Shown piece by piece: positions 50,735 through 60,665 of a DNA stretch of 64,000 nt. Numbering within the stretch: position 1 is the first letter of the stretch; each line of letters begins with the position of its first letter. The notes under the pieces are model-generated. The model worked only from the letters and a program-made list of their open reading frames with translations, was not told the origin of the DNA and searched no databases. The DNA is from Stutzerimonas kunmingensis (GTDB lineage Bacteria; Pseudomonadota; Gammaproteobacteria; Pseudomonadales; Pseudomonadaceae). The DNA lies in assembly GCF_014764705.1 (NCBI RefSeq), contig NZ_JACXXG010000008.1, forward strand, positions 1 to 64,000. The letters are read 5' to 3'. The translations under genes were made by a program, and so were the position numbers.

Positions 50735-51796
50735 TCATCCCGCCCGACGCAGCAACCAGGCACCGATGAGTGCACAGATGCCCGCTGGCAGCACCACCGC
50801 AAGCAACGGCGAGAAGCCGAACACCTGGCTAGCCGGCCCGAGCAAATCCTGAATAATGCGGAACACGAAGCCGACCACTACGCCGGTAAAGATGCGCTGA
50901 CCAAGCGTGACCGAGCGCAGTGGCCCGAAGATGAACGAGATCGCCAGCAGCACCAGCGCAACGGTGACGGCCGGCTGCAGCACCTTGGTCCAGAACGCCA
51001 GCCAGTAACGACCGTTGTTCAGCCCCTGCTCACCCAGGTAGTGGATATAGCGCCACAAGCCGGTGATCGATAGCGCTTCCGGCTCCATCACCACCGTCCC
51101 GAGTAGCTGCGGCGTCAGCTGAACATCCCAGCGTTCCTGCGGCGTGCGCACCACCTCGGTGTGATCGCCGCGAAAATGGGTGGTCGAGATATTCTCGAGC
51201 AGCCAGTGATCAGCCTGATAGCTGGCGCGACGGGCAAAACTGGACGACAGCAAGCGGCGCTCGTCATCGAAGCGATAACGTGTCACCCCCACCAGCATGC
51301 CGCCGGGCTGCACGGCGTTGACGTGCACGAACTCGTTCTCCTGCCGGTGCCACAGGCCGCGTTTGCTGCTCTGCGCCTCGCCTGCGCCCTGCGCCAGGGA
51401 GCGCCGCGCCTGGGCGATGTCCTCGGTCGCTGGCGCAACGTACTCACCGATCAGAATGCCGGCAATGAGCAGCACCAGCATCGGCTTCATCACCGCCACC
51501 ACGATGCGCCCCAGCGAGACACCAGCCGCGCGCATGATGGTCAGCTCGCTGCTGCTGGCAAGCGTGCCAAGGCCGATCAAACAACCGATCAGTGCCGCCA
51601 TAGGCAGCATTTCATACAGACGCCGAGGCGACGTCAGCAGCACGTACTGCAGGGCATCGCCCAGCCCGTAGCTGCCTTCTACATCACTCAATTCATCGAT
51701 GAACGCGAATAGCAGAGCCAGACCCACGATGATGCCGAGGACAGTCAGAATCGCGAGAAAGACATGGACTCCGATGTAGCGATCCAGCTTAACCAC
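50735..51796 (-). CDS. lptG: lipopolysaccharide export permease LptG
   Basis: 353 residues when started at the GTG at 51796, which follows a strong GGGAGGTGG and gives the conserved VKLDRYIGVHVFLAIL start. Six membrane helices are present, three at each end (about 8-30, 57-75, 95-115 and again 270-345). A periplasmic beta-jellyroll lies between them. With LptF and the LptB ATPase it lifts lipopolysaccharide from the inner membrane to LptC and LptA. It overlaps the end of lptF by eight bases. Confidence 0.96.
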   Translation of the reverse strand: MVKLDRYIGVHVFLAILTVLGIIVGLALLFAFIDELSDVEGSYGLGDALQYVLLTSPRRLYEMLPMAALIGCLIGLGTLASSSELTIMRAAGVSLGRIVVAVMKPMLVLLIAGILIGEYVAPATEDIAQARRSLAQGAGEAQSSKRGLWHRQENEFVHVNAVQPGGMLVGVTRYRFDDERRLLSSSFARRASYQADHWLLENISTTHFRGDHTEVVRTPQERWDVQLTPQLLGTVVMEPEALSITGLWRYIHYLGEQGLNNGRYWLAFWTKVLQPAVTVALVLLAISFIFGPLRSVTLGQRIFTGVVVGFVFRIIQDLLGPASQVFGFSPLLAVVLPAGICALIGAWLLRRAG

Positions 51797-52910
51797 GAGC
51801 CACCTCCCGCTGCGCACTGCCCTTCTTCATCCGCAGCCTGATCGGCTCCCAGTACAGCATCAACAGGCCTATCGCCAGGAACAGCCCGTGCACCCACCAA
51901 AGGCCCAGCGCCATCGGGATTCGCCCCTTGTCCAGCGCACCGCGCACGGCGATCAGCAACGCGAGGTAGGTCATGTACAGAAGGATCGCCGGCAGCAGCT
52001 TGAGAAAACGCCCCTGCCGCGGATTCACCTTGGCCAGCGGCACCGCGAGCACGGTAACGACGAACACCAGCAACGGCAATGAGAAGCGCCACTGCAGCTC
52101 GGTGCGATGACGGATGTTGTCGCTGCCGAGCAGCTCCCGAGTCGGCAGCGCCTCACGTTCGCTCAGCTCCATGCTCACCTCCGGCTTGGGAAGCAGCACG
52201 CCATAGGTGTCGTACTGGATGGCGCGGTAACCGGCCTGCCCCGGGTTGCCGTCATAGCGATAGCCGTTTTCCAGAATCAGATAGCGACTGCCATCGGGCT
52301 GGACTTCCTGCCGTCCGCTCTCGGCAACCAGCACCGACAGCCCGCTTTCCTTTCCGGTCTGACGCGAAACATTGGTTTCGGAGATGAACACCCCGCCGAG
52401 CTCGCTGCGATCAGCCGACAGTTCGCGGGTGTAGGTTACCCGTGAACCGCCGCGCAACGTCTGGAAGCGCCCCGGCACCAGCGTGTCGAACTCGGTCAGG
52501 GAGTCCTGCTGATTGAGGATACGGTCCACCTCGGCGATGCCCTGCGGCGCCAACCCAAGGCTCAGCCATCCCACCACCACCGCCACCAGAGCGGCGGGAG
52601 CCAGGCTGTAGACCAGCAGCCGGCGCTGGCTCATGCCTGTGGCCGAAAGCACCGTCATTTCGCTTTCCAGATAGAGGCGCCCGTAAGCCAGCAGAATGCC
52701 GAGAAACAGTCCGAGCGGAAGGATGAGCTGCAGAAAGCCGGGCAGACGAAAGCCCATGATCAGCAACAGCACCCCTGGGTCGAGCAGTCCCTGCGCAGCC
52801 TGCGCCAGATACTTGATGAAACGGCCACTCATGATGATCACCAGCAGCACGGCACTGACCGCGCTCATGGTGACCAGCAGCTCTCGGGACAGGTAACGAA
52901 AGACGATCAA
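51789..52910 (-). CDS. lptF: lipopolysaccharide export permease LptF
   Basis: 373 residues from a TTG at 52910 (reading IVFRYLSRELLVTMSAVSAVL), preceded by TGGAG; upstream in-frame codons to 52946 are less likely. The six-helix plus periplasmic-jellyroll layout is the same as in LptG, with SGRFIKYLAQAAQG and EMTVLSATGMSQRRLL near the front. It is the partner of LptG in the LptB2FG exporter. It is divergent from pepA; the spacer between them contains two GC stems (52937-52965 and 52971-52988). Confidence 0.95.
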   Translation of the reverse strand: MIVFRYLSRELLVTMSAVSAVLLVIIMSGRFIKYLAQAAQGLLDPGVLLLIMGFRLPGFLQLILPLGLFLGILLAYGRLYLESEMTVLSATGMSQRRLLVYSLAPAALVAVVVGWLSLGLAPQGIAEVDRILNQQDSLTEFDTLVPGRFQTLRGGSRVTYTRELSADRSELGGVFISETNVSRQTGKESGLSVLVAESGRQEVQPDGSRYLILENGYRYDGNPGQAGYRAIQYDTYGVLLPKPEVSMELSEREALPTRELLGSDNIRHRTELQWRFSLPLLVFVVTVLAVPLAKVNPRQGRFLKLLPAILLYMTYLALLIAVRGALDKGRIPMALGLWWVHGLFLAIGLLMLYWEPIRLRMKKGSAQREVARG

Positions 52911-53093
52911 ACCAGACACTCCAGGGTTGTCAGGCTCTGGCGGCAACGCTCAAACTAGCCGCCAGTTGCCGGCCCGCCGGAGCGGGCCGTTGGAAATTGG
53001 GTAATGACGCACCGAGCGGACGCGGACCGCCGCGCCGAAACAATCGCGGAAGCATCGACGATTGCAACGTTTCTAGCCTAGCGCAGTCGTTAG

Positions 53094-54665
<1,572 letters not shown>

Positions 54666-54740
54666 GATGCACCTGGCCGTCGCGCCTGATCCCTCGGGCC
54701 GGAGCCGCCTTGCGCTGCCCGGCCAGAGCGGAGCACGCCC

Positions 54741-55160
54741 ATGACGCGGATCGAATTCTACGTCCTGCCCGACGCCAACCCGACCGGCCGCCTGCGGGCG
54801 GCCTGTCAGTTGGCGGCCAAGGGCTGGCAACACGGCATGCAGGTATTCATTCGCTGCGTCGATGAAACGCAGTCGAGCGAAGTCGACGAGCTACTCTGGG
54901 ACTTTCGCGCCGAGCGCTTCATTCCCCACGAGCAGCACGTCGACGACCCGAAGGCCCCGGTAGTGATCGGTGTCGACCAGGCACCTCAATTCACGCAGGG
55001 CCTCTTGATCAACCTGGGATCAACGCTTTCTTCACACATCGACCAGTTCAGTCGCGTCATCGAGATCGTCAACCAGGAACCGCAACTGCTGACCGCCTGC
55101 CGGGAGAATTTCCGCCTGTATCGGCGCCAGGGCTATGATCCGAAACGGGTCGAGCTTTAA
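54741..55160 (+). CDS. holC: DNA polymerase III chi subunit HolC
   Basis: 139 residues. TRIEFYVLPDANPTGRLRAACQLAAKGWQHG and DELLWDFRAERFIPHE are typical of HolC. Chi links the clamp loader to single-strand DNA-binding protein at the replication fork. It lies 75 bases after pepA and leads to a small conserved gene and valS, the common pepA-holC-valS order. Confidence 0.95.
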   Translation: MTRIEFYVLPDANPTGRLRAACQLAAKGWQHGMQVFIRCVDETQSSEVDELLWDFRAERFIPHEQHVDDPKAPVVIGVDQAPQFTQGLLINLGSTLSSHIDQFSRVIEIVNQEPQLLTACRENFRLYRRQGYDPKRVEL

Positions 55161-55231
55161 GACCAACCATTCGACAGCAAGGGAAAACCCCTGGCAGCCG
55201 CCGGGATGCTCAAGCCCCGGAAACTTCTGAG

Positions 55232-55618
55232 ATGACACCGAAAGCCCCGAACAAACCCGCCGAACTGCTGAGCGATCTCGAGTCCATTCGCGCCCTGCTC
55301 GGTGACGATTTTCCAGACGAGGCTCCGGCCGGCGCAGCGCTGGACCCGGACAGCATTCCGCTGCTGTCCGATATCGTCGAGCCAGCGCCAGCCGTTCCGG
55401 CCGCGAGCGCCAGCGACGACGAGCCGCGGGAAACCAGCGTGCGCAGTGCGTTTCGCTCCCTGGCCGAACGGCACATCGACCACGAGCTGCGCACCGCGGC
55501 CAATCTGATCCTGCAGGAAGTGATCGACGACTTCGTGCCGCAGATCGAGGCGGAACTCAAGCGTCGCCTCGAGAGCCGAATCGAGCGCCTGGTACGCACG
55601 CCCCCGCCTCGCTCCTGA
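55232..55618 (+). CDS. conserved small protein between holC and valS, function unknown
   Basis: 128 residues. The N-terminal half (about 1-70) is acidic and rich in Ala, Pro and Asp, and looks disordered. The C-terminal half (about 72-120) is strongly helical and amphipathic: FRSLAERHIDHELRTAANLI followed by DFVPQIEAELKRRLESRIERL. It has no membrane segment or catalytic motif. I recall an equivalent gene at the same place in P. aeruginosa, so it is real and conserved. Its place beside holC hints at replication, but that is only position. Confidence 0.8.
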   Translation: MTPKAPNKPAELLSDLESIRALLGDDFPDEAPAGAALDPDSIPLLSDIVEPAPAVPAASASDDEPRETSVRSAFRSLAERHIDHELRTAANLILQEVIDDFVPQIEAELKRRLESRIERLVRTPPPRS

Positions 55619-55648
55619 GTCATCCGCGACAATGCGCAGTTAATAAGC

Positions 55649-55682
55649 ACGGCCGCGAAATCTCGCGGCCGTTTGCCTTTAT
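55649..55682 (+). terminator. terminator before valS
   Basis: ACGGCCGCGA (55649-55658) pairs perfectly with TCGCGGCCGT (55663-55672) around AATC, followed by a broken T run (TTGCCTTTAT). Confidence 0.7.
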
Positions 55683-55725
55683 ACTTGCCCGTTTTTCCGA
55701 CCAGCCGTTTTAAGGGTCCCGCCGC

Positions 55726-58560
55726 ATGGACAAGACCTACCAGCCGCACGCCATCGAGACTTCCTGGTACCAGACCTGGGAATCGAACAACTATTTCGCC
55801 CCGCAAGGTTCCGGCGAGCCCTACACCATCATGATCCCGCCGCCGAACGTCACCGGCAGCCTGCACATGGGTCACGGCTTCAACAACGCCATCATGGATG
55901 CTTTGATCCGCTGGCGCCGCATGCAGGGTCGCAACACCCTGTGGCAGCCAGGTACAGACCATGCTGGTATCGCCACGCAGATGGTGGTCGAGCGCCAGCT
56001 CGGCGCGCAGGGCGTTTCGCGTCATGACCTGGGACGCGAGAAGTTTCTCGAGAAGGTCTGGCAGTGGAAGGAAGAATCCGGCGGCACCATCACCCGACAG
56101 ATTCGTCGCCTGGGCTCCTCGGTGGACTGGTCGCGCGAGCGCTTCACCATGGACGACGGCCTCTCCGAGGCGGTCAAGGAAGCCTTCGTCCGCCTGCACG
56201 AGGACGGCCTGATCTATCGCGGCAAGCGCCTGGTCAACTGGGACACCAAGCTGCACACCGCGATCTCAGACCTCGAAGTCGAGAACCATGACGAGAAAGG
56301 TCATCTCTGGCACCTGCGTTATCCGCTGGCCGACGGCTGCAAGACTGCAGACGGCCTGGATTACCTGGTGGTCGCCACTACCCGTCCGGAAACCATGCTC
56401 GGTGACGCCGCCATCGCCGTGCACCCGGAGGACGAGCGCTACAAGAGCCTGATCGGCCGTCACGTCATGCTGCCGCTGGTCAACCGCCTGATCCCGATCG
56501 TCGCCGACGACTACGTCGACCTCGAGTTCGGTACCGGCTGCGTGAAGATCACCCCGGCGCATGACTTCAACGACTACGAGGTCGGCAAGCGTCATCACCT
56601 GCCGCTGATCAATATCTTCGACCGCAACGCCGCGGTGCTCGCCAAGGCCCAGGTGTTCAACATCGACGGGACGCCGAACGACAAGATCGATGCCAACCTG
56701 CCGGACGGCTACGCGCACATGGACCGCTTCGATGCGCGCAAGGCCATCGTCGCCGAGTTCGACGCCATGAGCCTGCTGGAAAAGATCGACGACCACGCGC
56801 TGAAAGTCCCCCGCGGTGATCGCTCCGGCACCATCATCGAGCCGTGGCTGACCGACCAGTGGTACGTTTCCACCAAACCGCTGGCCGAGAAGGCCATCGC
56901 CGCCGTCGAAAGCGGCGAGATCCAGTTCGTGCCCAAGCAGTACGAGAACATGTACTTCAGCTGGATGCGCGACATCCAGGACTGGTGCATCAGCCGTCAG
57001 CTCTGGTGGGGCCATCGCATTCCTGCGTGGTACGACGAAGCCGGCAACGTCTACGTTGGCCGCGATGAAGTGGAGGTACGCGGTAAGTACAACCTCTGCA
57101 ACAACGTCGAACTGCGTCAGGACGAGGACGTGCTGGACACCTGGTTCAGCTCCGGCCTGTGGACCTTCTCCACACTCGGCTGGCCGCAGCAGACCGAGTT
57201 CCTGAAGACCTTCCACCCCACCGACGTGCTGGTCACAGGCTTCGACATCATCTTCTTCTGGGTCGCCCGGATGATCATGCTGTCCACTCACCTGACCGGG
57301 CAGATCCCGTTCAAGACCGTCTACGTGCACGGCCTGGTACGCGATGGTCAGGGGCAGAAGATGTCCAAGTCCAAGGGCAACGTGCTCGACCCGCTGGACA
57401 TCGTCGATGGCATCACCCTCGATGAACTGCTGACCAAGCGCACCAGCGGCATGATGCAGCCCAAGCTGGCCGAGAAGATCGCCAAGCAGACCCGCGCCGA
57501 GTTCCCCGAAGGCATCGCCAGCTACGGCACCGACGCCCTGCGCTTCACCTTCTGTTCCCTCGCGTCGACGGGCCGCGATATCAAGTTCGACATGGGCCGT
57601 GTCGAGGGTTATCGCAACTTCTGCAACAAGATCTGGAACGCCGCCAACTTCGTCTTCGAAAACACCGAGGGCAAGGACACGGGGGCCAACGGCGAGCCCG
57701 TCGAGCTCTCGTCGGTGGATCGCTGGATCATCTCCGCGCTGCAGCGTACCGAGAGCGAAGTGAATCGACAGCTGGAGGCGTTCCGCTTCGACCTGGCCGC
57801 TCAGGCGCTGTACGAGTTCATCTGGGACGAGTACTGCGCCTGGTACCTGGAGCTGGTCAAGCCGCTGCTGTGGGACGAGACCGCAAGCGCCGAACGCCAG
57901 CGCGGCACCCGCCGCACCTTGGTGCGCGTGCTGGAGACCGCGCTGCGCCTGGCGCATCCGTTCATGCCGTTCATTACCGAGGAAATCTGGCAGCGCGTCG
58001 CGCCGCTCGCCGGCAAGTCCGGTCCGACGCTGATGCTGCAGCCGTGGCCGGAGTTCAACCCGGAGCGGATCGACGAAGCCGCCGAAGGCGATATCGAGTG
58101 GCTCAAGGCCTTCATGCTGGGCATCCGCCAGATCCGCGGCGAGATGAACATCTCCATGGCCAAGCGCATCGACGTGGTGCTGGGCAACGCCTCGGCTACC
58201 GATCAACGCCGCCTGACCGACAACGAGCCGCTGCTCAAGAAACTGGCCAAGCTGGAAAGCGTGCGCCTGCTCAACGACGGCGAAGAAGCACCGCTGTCGG
58301 CCATCGCGCTGGTGGGTGACATGCAGGTGCTTGTGCCGATGGCTGGCCTGATCGACAAGGATGCCGAACTGGCTCGCCTGGACAAGGAACTCGCCCGGCT
58401 GGACGGCGAGGTCAAGCGCGTCGGCGGAAAGCTGTCGAATGCCGGTTTCGTCGACAAGGCACCCGCCGAGGTGATCGACAAGGAACGCGCCAAACTGGCC
58501 GAGGCCGAACAGGCCAAAGCCAGGCTGCAGGAGCAGCGCGACCGCATCGCCACGCTCTGA
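55726..58560 (+). CDS. valS: valyl-tRNA synthetase ValS
   Basis: 944 residues, a class Ia synthetase. The HIGH-type motif is [14 protein letters not shown] near 43-56, and [14 protein letters not shown] near 545 is the KMSKS loop. The editing domain (about 190-330) removes mischarged threonine. The anticodon-binding helical domain and a coiled-coil C-terminal arm (about 885-944, rich in Asp/Lys/Arg/Leu) follow. It charges tRNA-Val. It has its own terminator. Confidence 0.98.
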   Translation: MDKTYQPHAIETSWYQTWESNNYFAPQGSGEPYTIMIPPPNVTGSLHMGHGFNNAIMDALIRWRRMQGRNTLWQPGTDHAGIATQMVVERQLGAQGVSRHDLGREKFLEKVWQWKEESGGTITRQIRRLGSSVDWSRERFTMDDGLSEAVKEAFVRLHEDGLIYRGKRLVNWDTKLHTAISDLEVENHDEKGHLWHLRYPLADGCKTADGLDYLVVATTRPETMLGDAAIAVHPEDERYKSLIGRHVMLPLVNRLIPIVADDYVDLEFGTGCVKITPAHDFNDYEVGKRHHLPLINIFDRNAAVLAKAQVFNIDGTPNDKIDANLPDGYAHMDRFDARKAIVAEFDAMSLLEKIDDHALKVPRGDRSGTIIEPWLTDQWYVSTKPLAEKAIAAVESGEIQFVPKQYENMYFSWMRDIQDWCISRQLWWGHRIPAWYDEAGNVYVGRDEVEVRGKYNLCNNVELRQDEDVLDTWFSSGLWTFSTLGWPQQTEFLKTFHPTDVLVTGFDIIFFWVARMIMLSTHLTGQIPFKTVYVHGLVRDGQGQKMSKSKGNVLDPLDIVDGITLDELLTKRTSGMMQPKLAEKIAKQTRAEFPEGIASYGTDALRFTFCSLASTGRDIKFDMGRVEGYRNFCNKIWNAANFVFENTEGKDTGANGEPVELSSVDRWIISALQRTESEVNRQLEAFRFDLAAQALYEFIWDEYCAWYLELVKPLLWDETASAERQRGTRRTLVRVLETALRLAHPFMPFITEEIWQRVAPLAGKSGPTLMLQPWPEFNPERIDEAAEGDIEWLKAFMLGIRQIRGEMNISMAKRIDVVLGNASATDQRRLTDNEPLLKKLAKLESVRLLNDGEEAPLSAIALVGDMQVLVPMAGLIDKDAELARLDKELARLDGEVKRVGGKLSNAGFVDKAPAEVIDKERAKLAEAEQAKARLQEQRDRIATL

Positions 58561-58578
58561 TCAGGACGCGGTAAACGC

Positions 58579-58610
58579 AAAAGGCCAGCCCGAAAGGTGC
58601 TGGCCTTTTT
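58579..58610 (+). terminator. Rho-independent terminator of valS
   Basis: AAAAGGCCAGC (58579-58589) pairs with GCTGGCCTTTT (58599-58609), ending in a T run. Confidence 0.92.
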
Positions 58611-58921
58611 GCTTAAGGAGGTCATCTTGATTGATGACAAGTTATTACCGGCAACGCTGATACACTATGCCGCACATGAAACACCCCTTTACAAACTGGC
58701 AGGCCGTTAAAGCCAAGACGAACAGCTCGACGATGTGAAATGAGCCCCCTGCTGCGAAGCGCAATGCCCCACGTATTTCGCCGAACGCGCAACCGTCTCC
58801 CAGGGCAGTCCACCGCCCCGATTTGTTTCACCTCGCTAGCGAATCGTTCCCCTGCCAGCCGCTGAGGCTGCGTCGACACACCCGCATGCCCGGCAAGGTT
58901 CCTCAAGATGGAGTCCCTCCG
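58611..58921 (+). other. 311-base leader region upstream of nhaD
   Basis: No protein gene is supported here. A -10-like TACACT lies near 58661 without a convincing -35. The rest, more than 200 bases up to the nhaD start, would be an untranslated leader if that promoter is used. Long leaders on sodium transporter genes can hold riboswitches, but I could not fold a known class in it. Confidence 0.4.
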
Positions 58922-60304
58922 ATGTATGCACTCATGGCTGTCGTGTTCGTCATAGGCTATCTATGCATAGCCTTTGAACATCCCCTGAAGATCGACAAGG
59001 CCGCTGCCGCGATCCTGACCGCGGTTGTGACATGGACCATTCTGGTGCTGGGTGCCGACCAGATACTTCCGCTGCTGCAACCCGGCAGCCACAACCCCGG
59101 GGACTCCTCGGCGGTGGTGGTCGAATCGCTGCGTCATCACCTGGGTGAAGTCTCGGAGATTCTCTTCTTCCTGCTCGGCGCGATGACCATCGTCGAGCTG
59201 ATCGACTCCCACGAAGGTTTCAAGGTAATCACCGACCGCATCCAGACCCGCAAGCGCGTGCACCTGCTGTGGATCATCGGCTTCCTCACCTTCTTCCTCT
59301 CTGCAGCACTGGACAACCTGACCACCACCATCGTCATGGTCTCGCTGCTGCGCAAGCTCATCCGCGGCCGTCCCGAGCGCTGGTTGTTCGTCGGCGTCGT
59401 GGTAATCGCCGCCAACGCCGGTGGTGCCTGGTCGCCGATCGGTGACGTGACCACCACCATGCTCTGGATCGGCAACCAGATCAGCGCTTCCGGCGTGATC
59501 ACCGGCCTGTTCCTGCCAAGCCTGGTGTGCCTGCTGGTGCCGCTGATCATTCTCAGCTTCCGTCTGCGCGGCGAGGCACCACGCCCGCGTCCTCGTGCTC
59601 ACCTGGCCGAGAAGCACCCGCCGACCACCACCGTATTCGAGCGCAACCTGGTACTCGGTCTTGGCCTCGCTGCCCTGCTCTTCGTCCCGGTGTTCAAGAC
59701 CGTGACCCACCTGCCGCCTTACATGGGCATCCTCTTCGGCCTCGGCGTGCTCTGGGTGACCACCGAGTTCATCCACCGCAACAAGAATGCCGAAGACAAG
59801 CACCCGCTTTCGGTAGTCGGCGTGCTGCGCAAGGTGGACACCCCCAGCGTGCTGTTCTTCCTCGGCATTCTGCTGGCCGTATCCAGTCTCGCTACCGCGG
59901 GCCACCTGACCCAGGTCGCGACCGCGCTGCGCGAATCGCTCGGCCACATCTACCCGATCACCTACGCCATCGGCCTGCTTTCGGCCGTGGTCGACAACGT
60001 GCCGCTGGTGGCCGGTGCGATGAAGATGTACCCGCTGGTCAGCGAGAAGATGCTGGCTGCGACCGCGGCAGAGGAAATTAGCTGGATGTCCCAGTTCGTC
60101 GTCGATGGCAACTTCTGGGAGATGCTCGCCTTCTGCGCCGGTACCGGCGGCAGCACGCTGATCATCGGCTCGGCTGCGGGGGTCGCGGCGATGGGCATGG
60201 AGAAGATCAGCTTCACCTGGTACGTCAAGCGCGTCAGCTTGCTGGCCTTCCTCGGTTACACTGCGGGCGCAGCGACCTACATCGGCATGCTCGCCCTGCG
60301 CTAA
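58922..60304 (+). CDS. nhaD: Na+/H+ antiporter NhaD
   Basis: 460 residues from the ATG at 58922 behind GGAGTCCCTCCG; the open frame extends upstream without a better site. About 12 membrane helices are present. The NhaD pattern includes ALDNLTTTIVMVSLLRKL, ANAGGAWSPIGDVTTTMLW and VVDNVPLVAGAMKMYPL, two related halves each with an Asp-Asn pair in a helix break. It expels Na+ in exchange for H+ and supports salt tolerance. It stands alone after valS. A long inverted repeat follows the stop codon. Confidence 0.95.
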   Translation: MYALMAVVFVIGYLCIAFEHPLKIDKAAAAILTAVVTWTILVLGADQILPLLQPGSHNPGDSSAVVVESLRHHLGEVSEILFFLLGAMTIVELIDSHEGFKVITDRIQTRKRVHLLWIIGFLTFFLSAALDNLTTTIVMVSLLRKLIRGRPERWLFVGVVVIAANAGGAWSPIGDVTTTMLWIGNQISASGVITGLFLPSLVCLLVPLIILSFRLRGEAPRPRPRAHLAEKHPPTTTVFERNLVLGLGLAALLFVPVFKTVTHLPPYMGILFGLGVLWVTTEFIHRNKNAEDKHPLSVVGVLRKVDTPSVLFFLGILLAVSSLATAGHLTQVATALRESLGHIYPITYAIGLLSAVVDNVPLVAGAMKMYPLVSEKMLAATAAEEISWMSQFVVDGNFWEMLAFCAGTGGSTLIIGSAAGVAAMGMEKISFTWYVKRVSLLAFLGYTAGAATYIGMLALR

Positions 60305-60315
60305 ACCGCAGCGAG

Positions 60316-60354
60316 CCTGGCCAGGTCGCTGCCCCCACAGACGACCTGGCCAGG
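60316..60354. repeat. 13-bp inverted repeat built from two CCTGGCCAGG palindromes
   Basis: CCTGGCCAGGTCG (60316-60328) and CGACCTGGCCAGG (60342-60354) are exact inverted copies. Each arm also contains the ten-base palindrome CCTGGCCAGG, so the site is both a stem-loop and two repeated palindromes 29 bases apart. It lies between the nhaD stop and the winged-helix start (60363). Confidence 0.7.
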
Positions 60355-60362
60355 GACCTTCC

Positions 60363-60659
60363 ATGACCGTCAGCAAGACCAAAACCAGTTTCTATCGCCG
60401 ACTCTACGTCGCCTGGCTGATCGACAGCGGCACCGCCTGCAGTGTCCCTGCACTGATGGCCGCGACCGGCATGCCACGGCGTACCGCCCAGGACACCCTT
60501 GCCGCGCTCGCGGAGCTGGACATCGACTGCAGCTTCGAGCAGGACGACGGTGAACGCCACAATGCCGGCCACTACGCCATCCTCGACTGGGGTGCCATCG
60601 ACAAGGGCTGGATCGAGCGCAACCTGCCGCGTATCAAATCCATTCTCGAATATCCCTGA
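60363..60659 (+). CDS. small winged-helix DNA-binding protein
   Basis: 98 residues. The helix-turn-helix is visible in VPALMAATGMPRRTAQDTLAALAELDI (about 28-54), followed by a wing-like CSFEQDDGERHNAGHYAI. It is basic at the N-terminus (TVSKTKTSFYRRL). It has no effector domain, so if it regulates transcription it does so as a bare DNA binder. Six bases separate it from the SLC13-type permease gene, so the two are one operon. The repeated palindrome just upstream is a candidate own operator. Confidence 0.78.
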   Translation: MTVSKTKTSFYRRLYVAWLIDSGTACSVPALMAATGMPRRTAQDTLAALAELDIDCSFEQDDGERHNAGHYAILDWGAIDKGWIERNLPRIKSILEYP

Positions 60660-60665
60660 TCGACC

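Noticed and set aside
56266-58206. 646-codon frame antisense to valS
   Set aside because: valS is complete on the plus strand; no motif or start signal supports the antisense frame.
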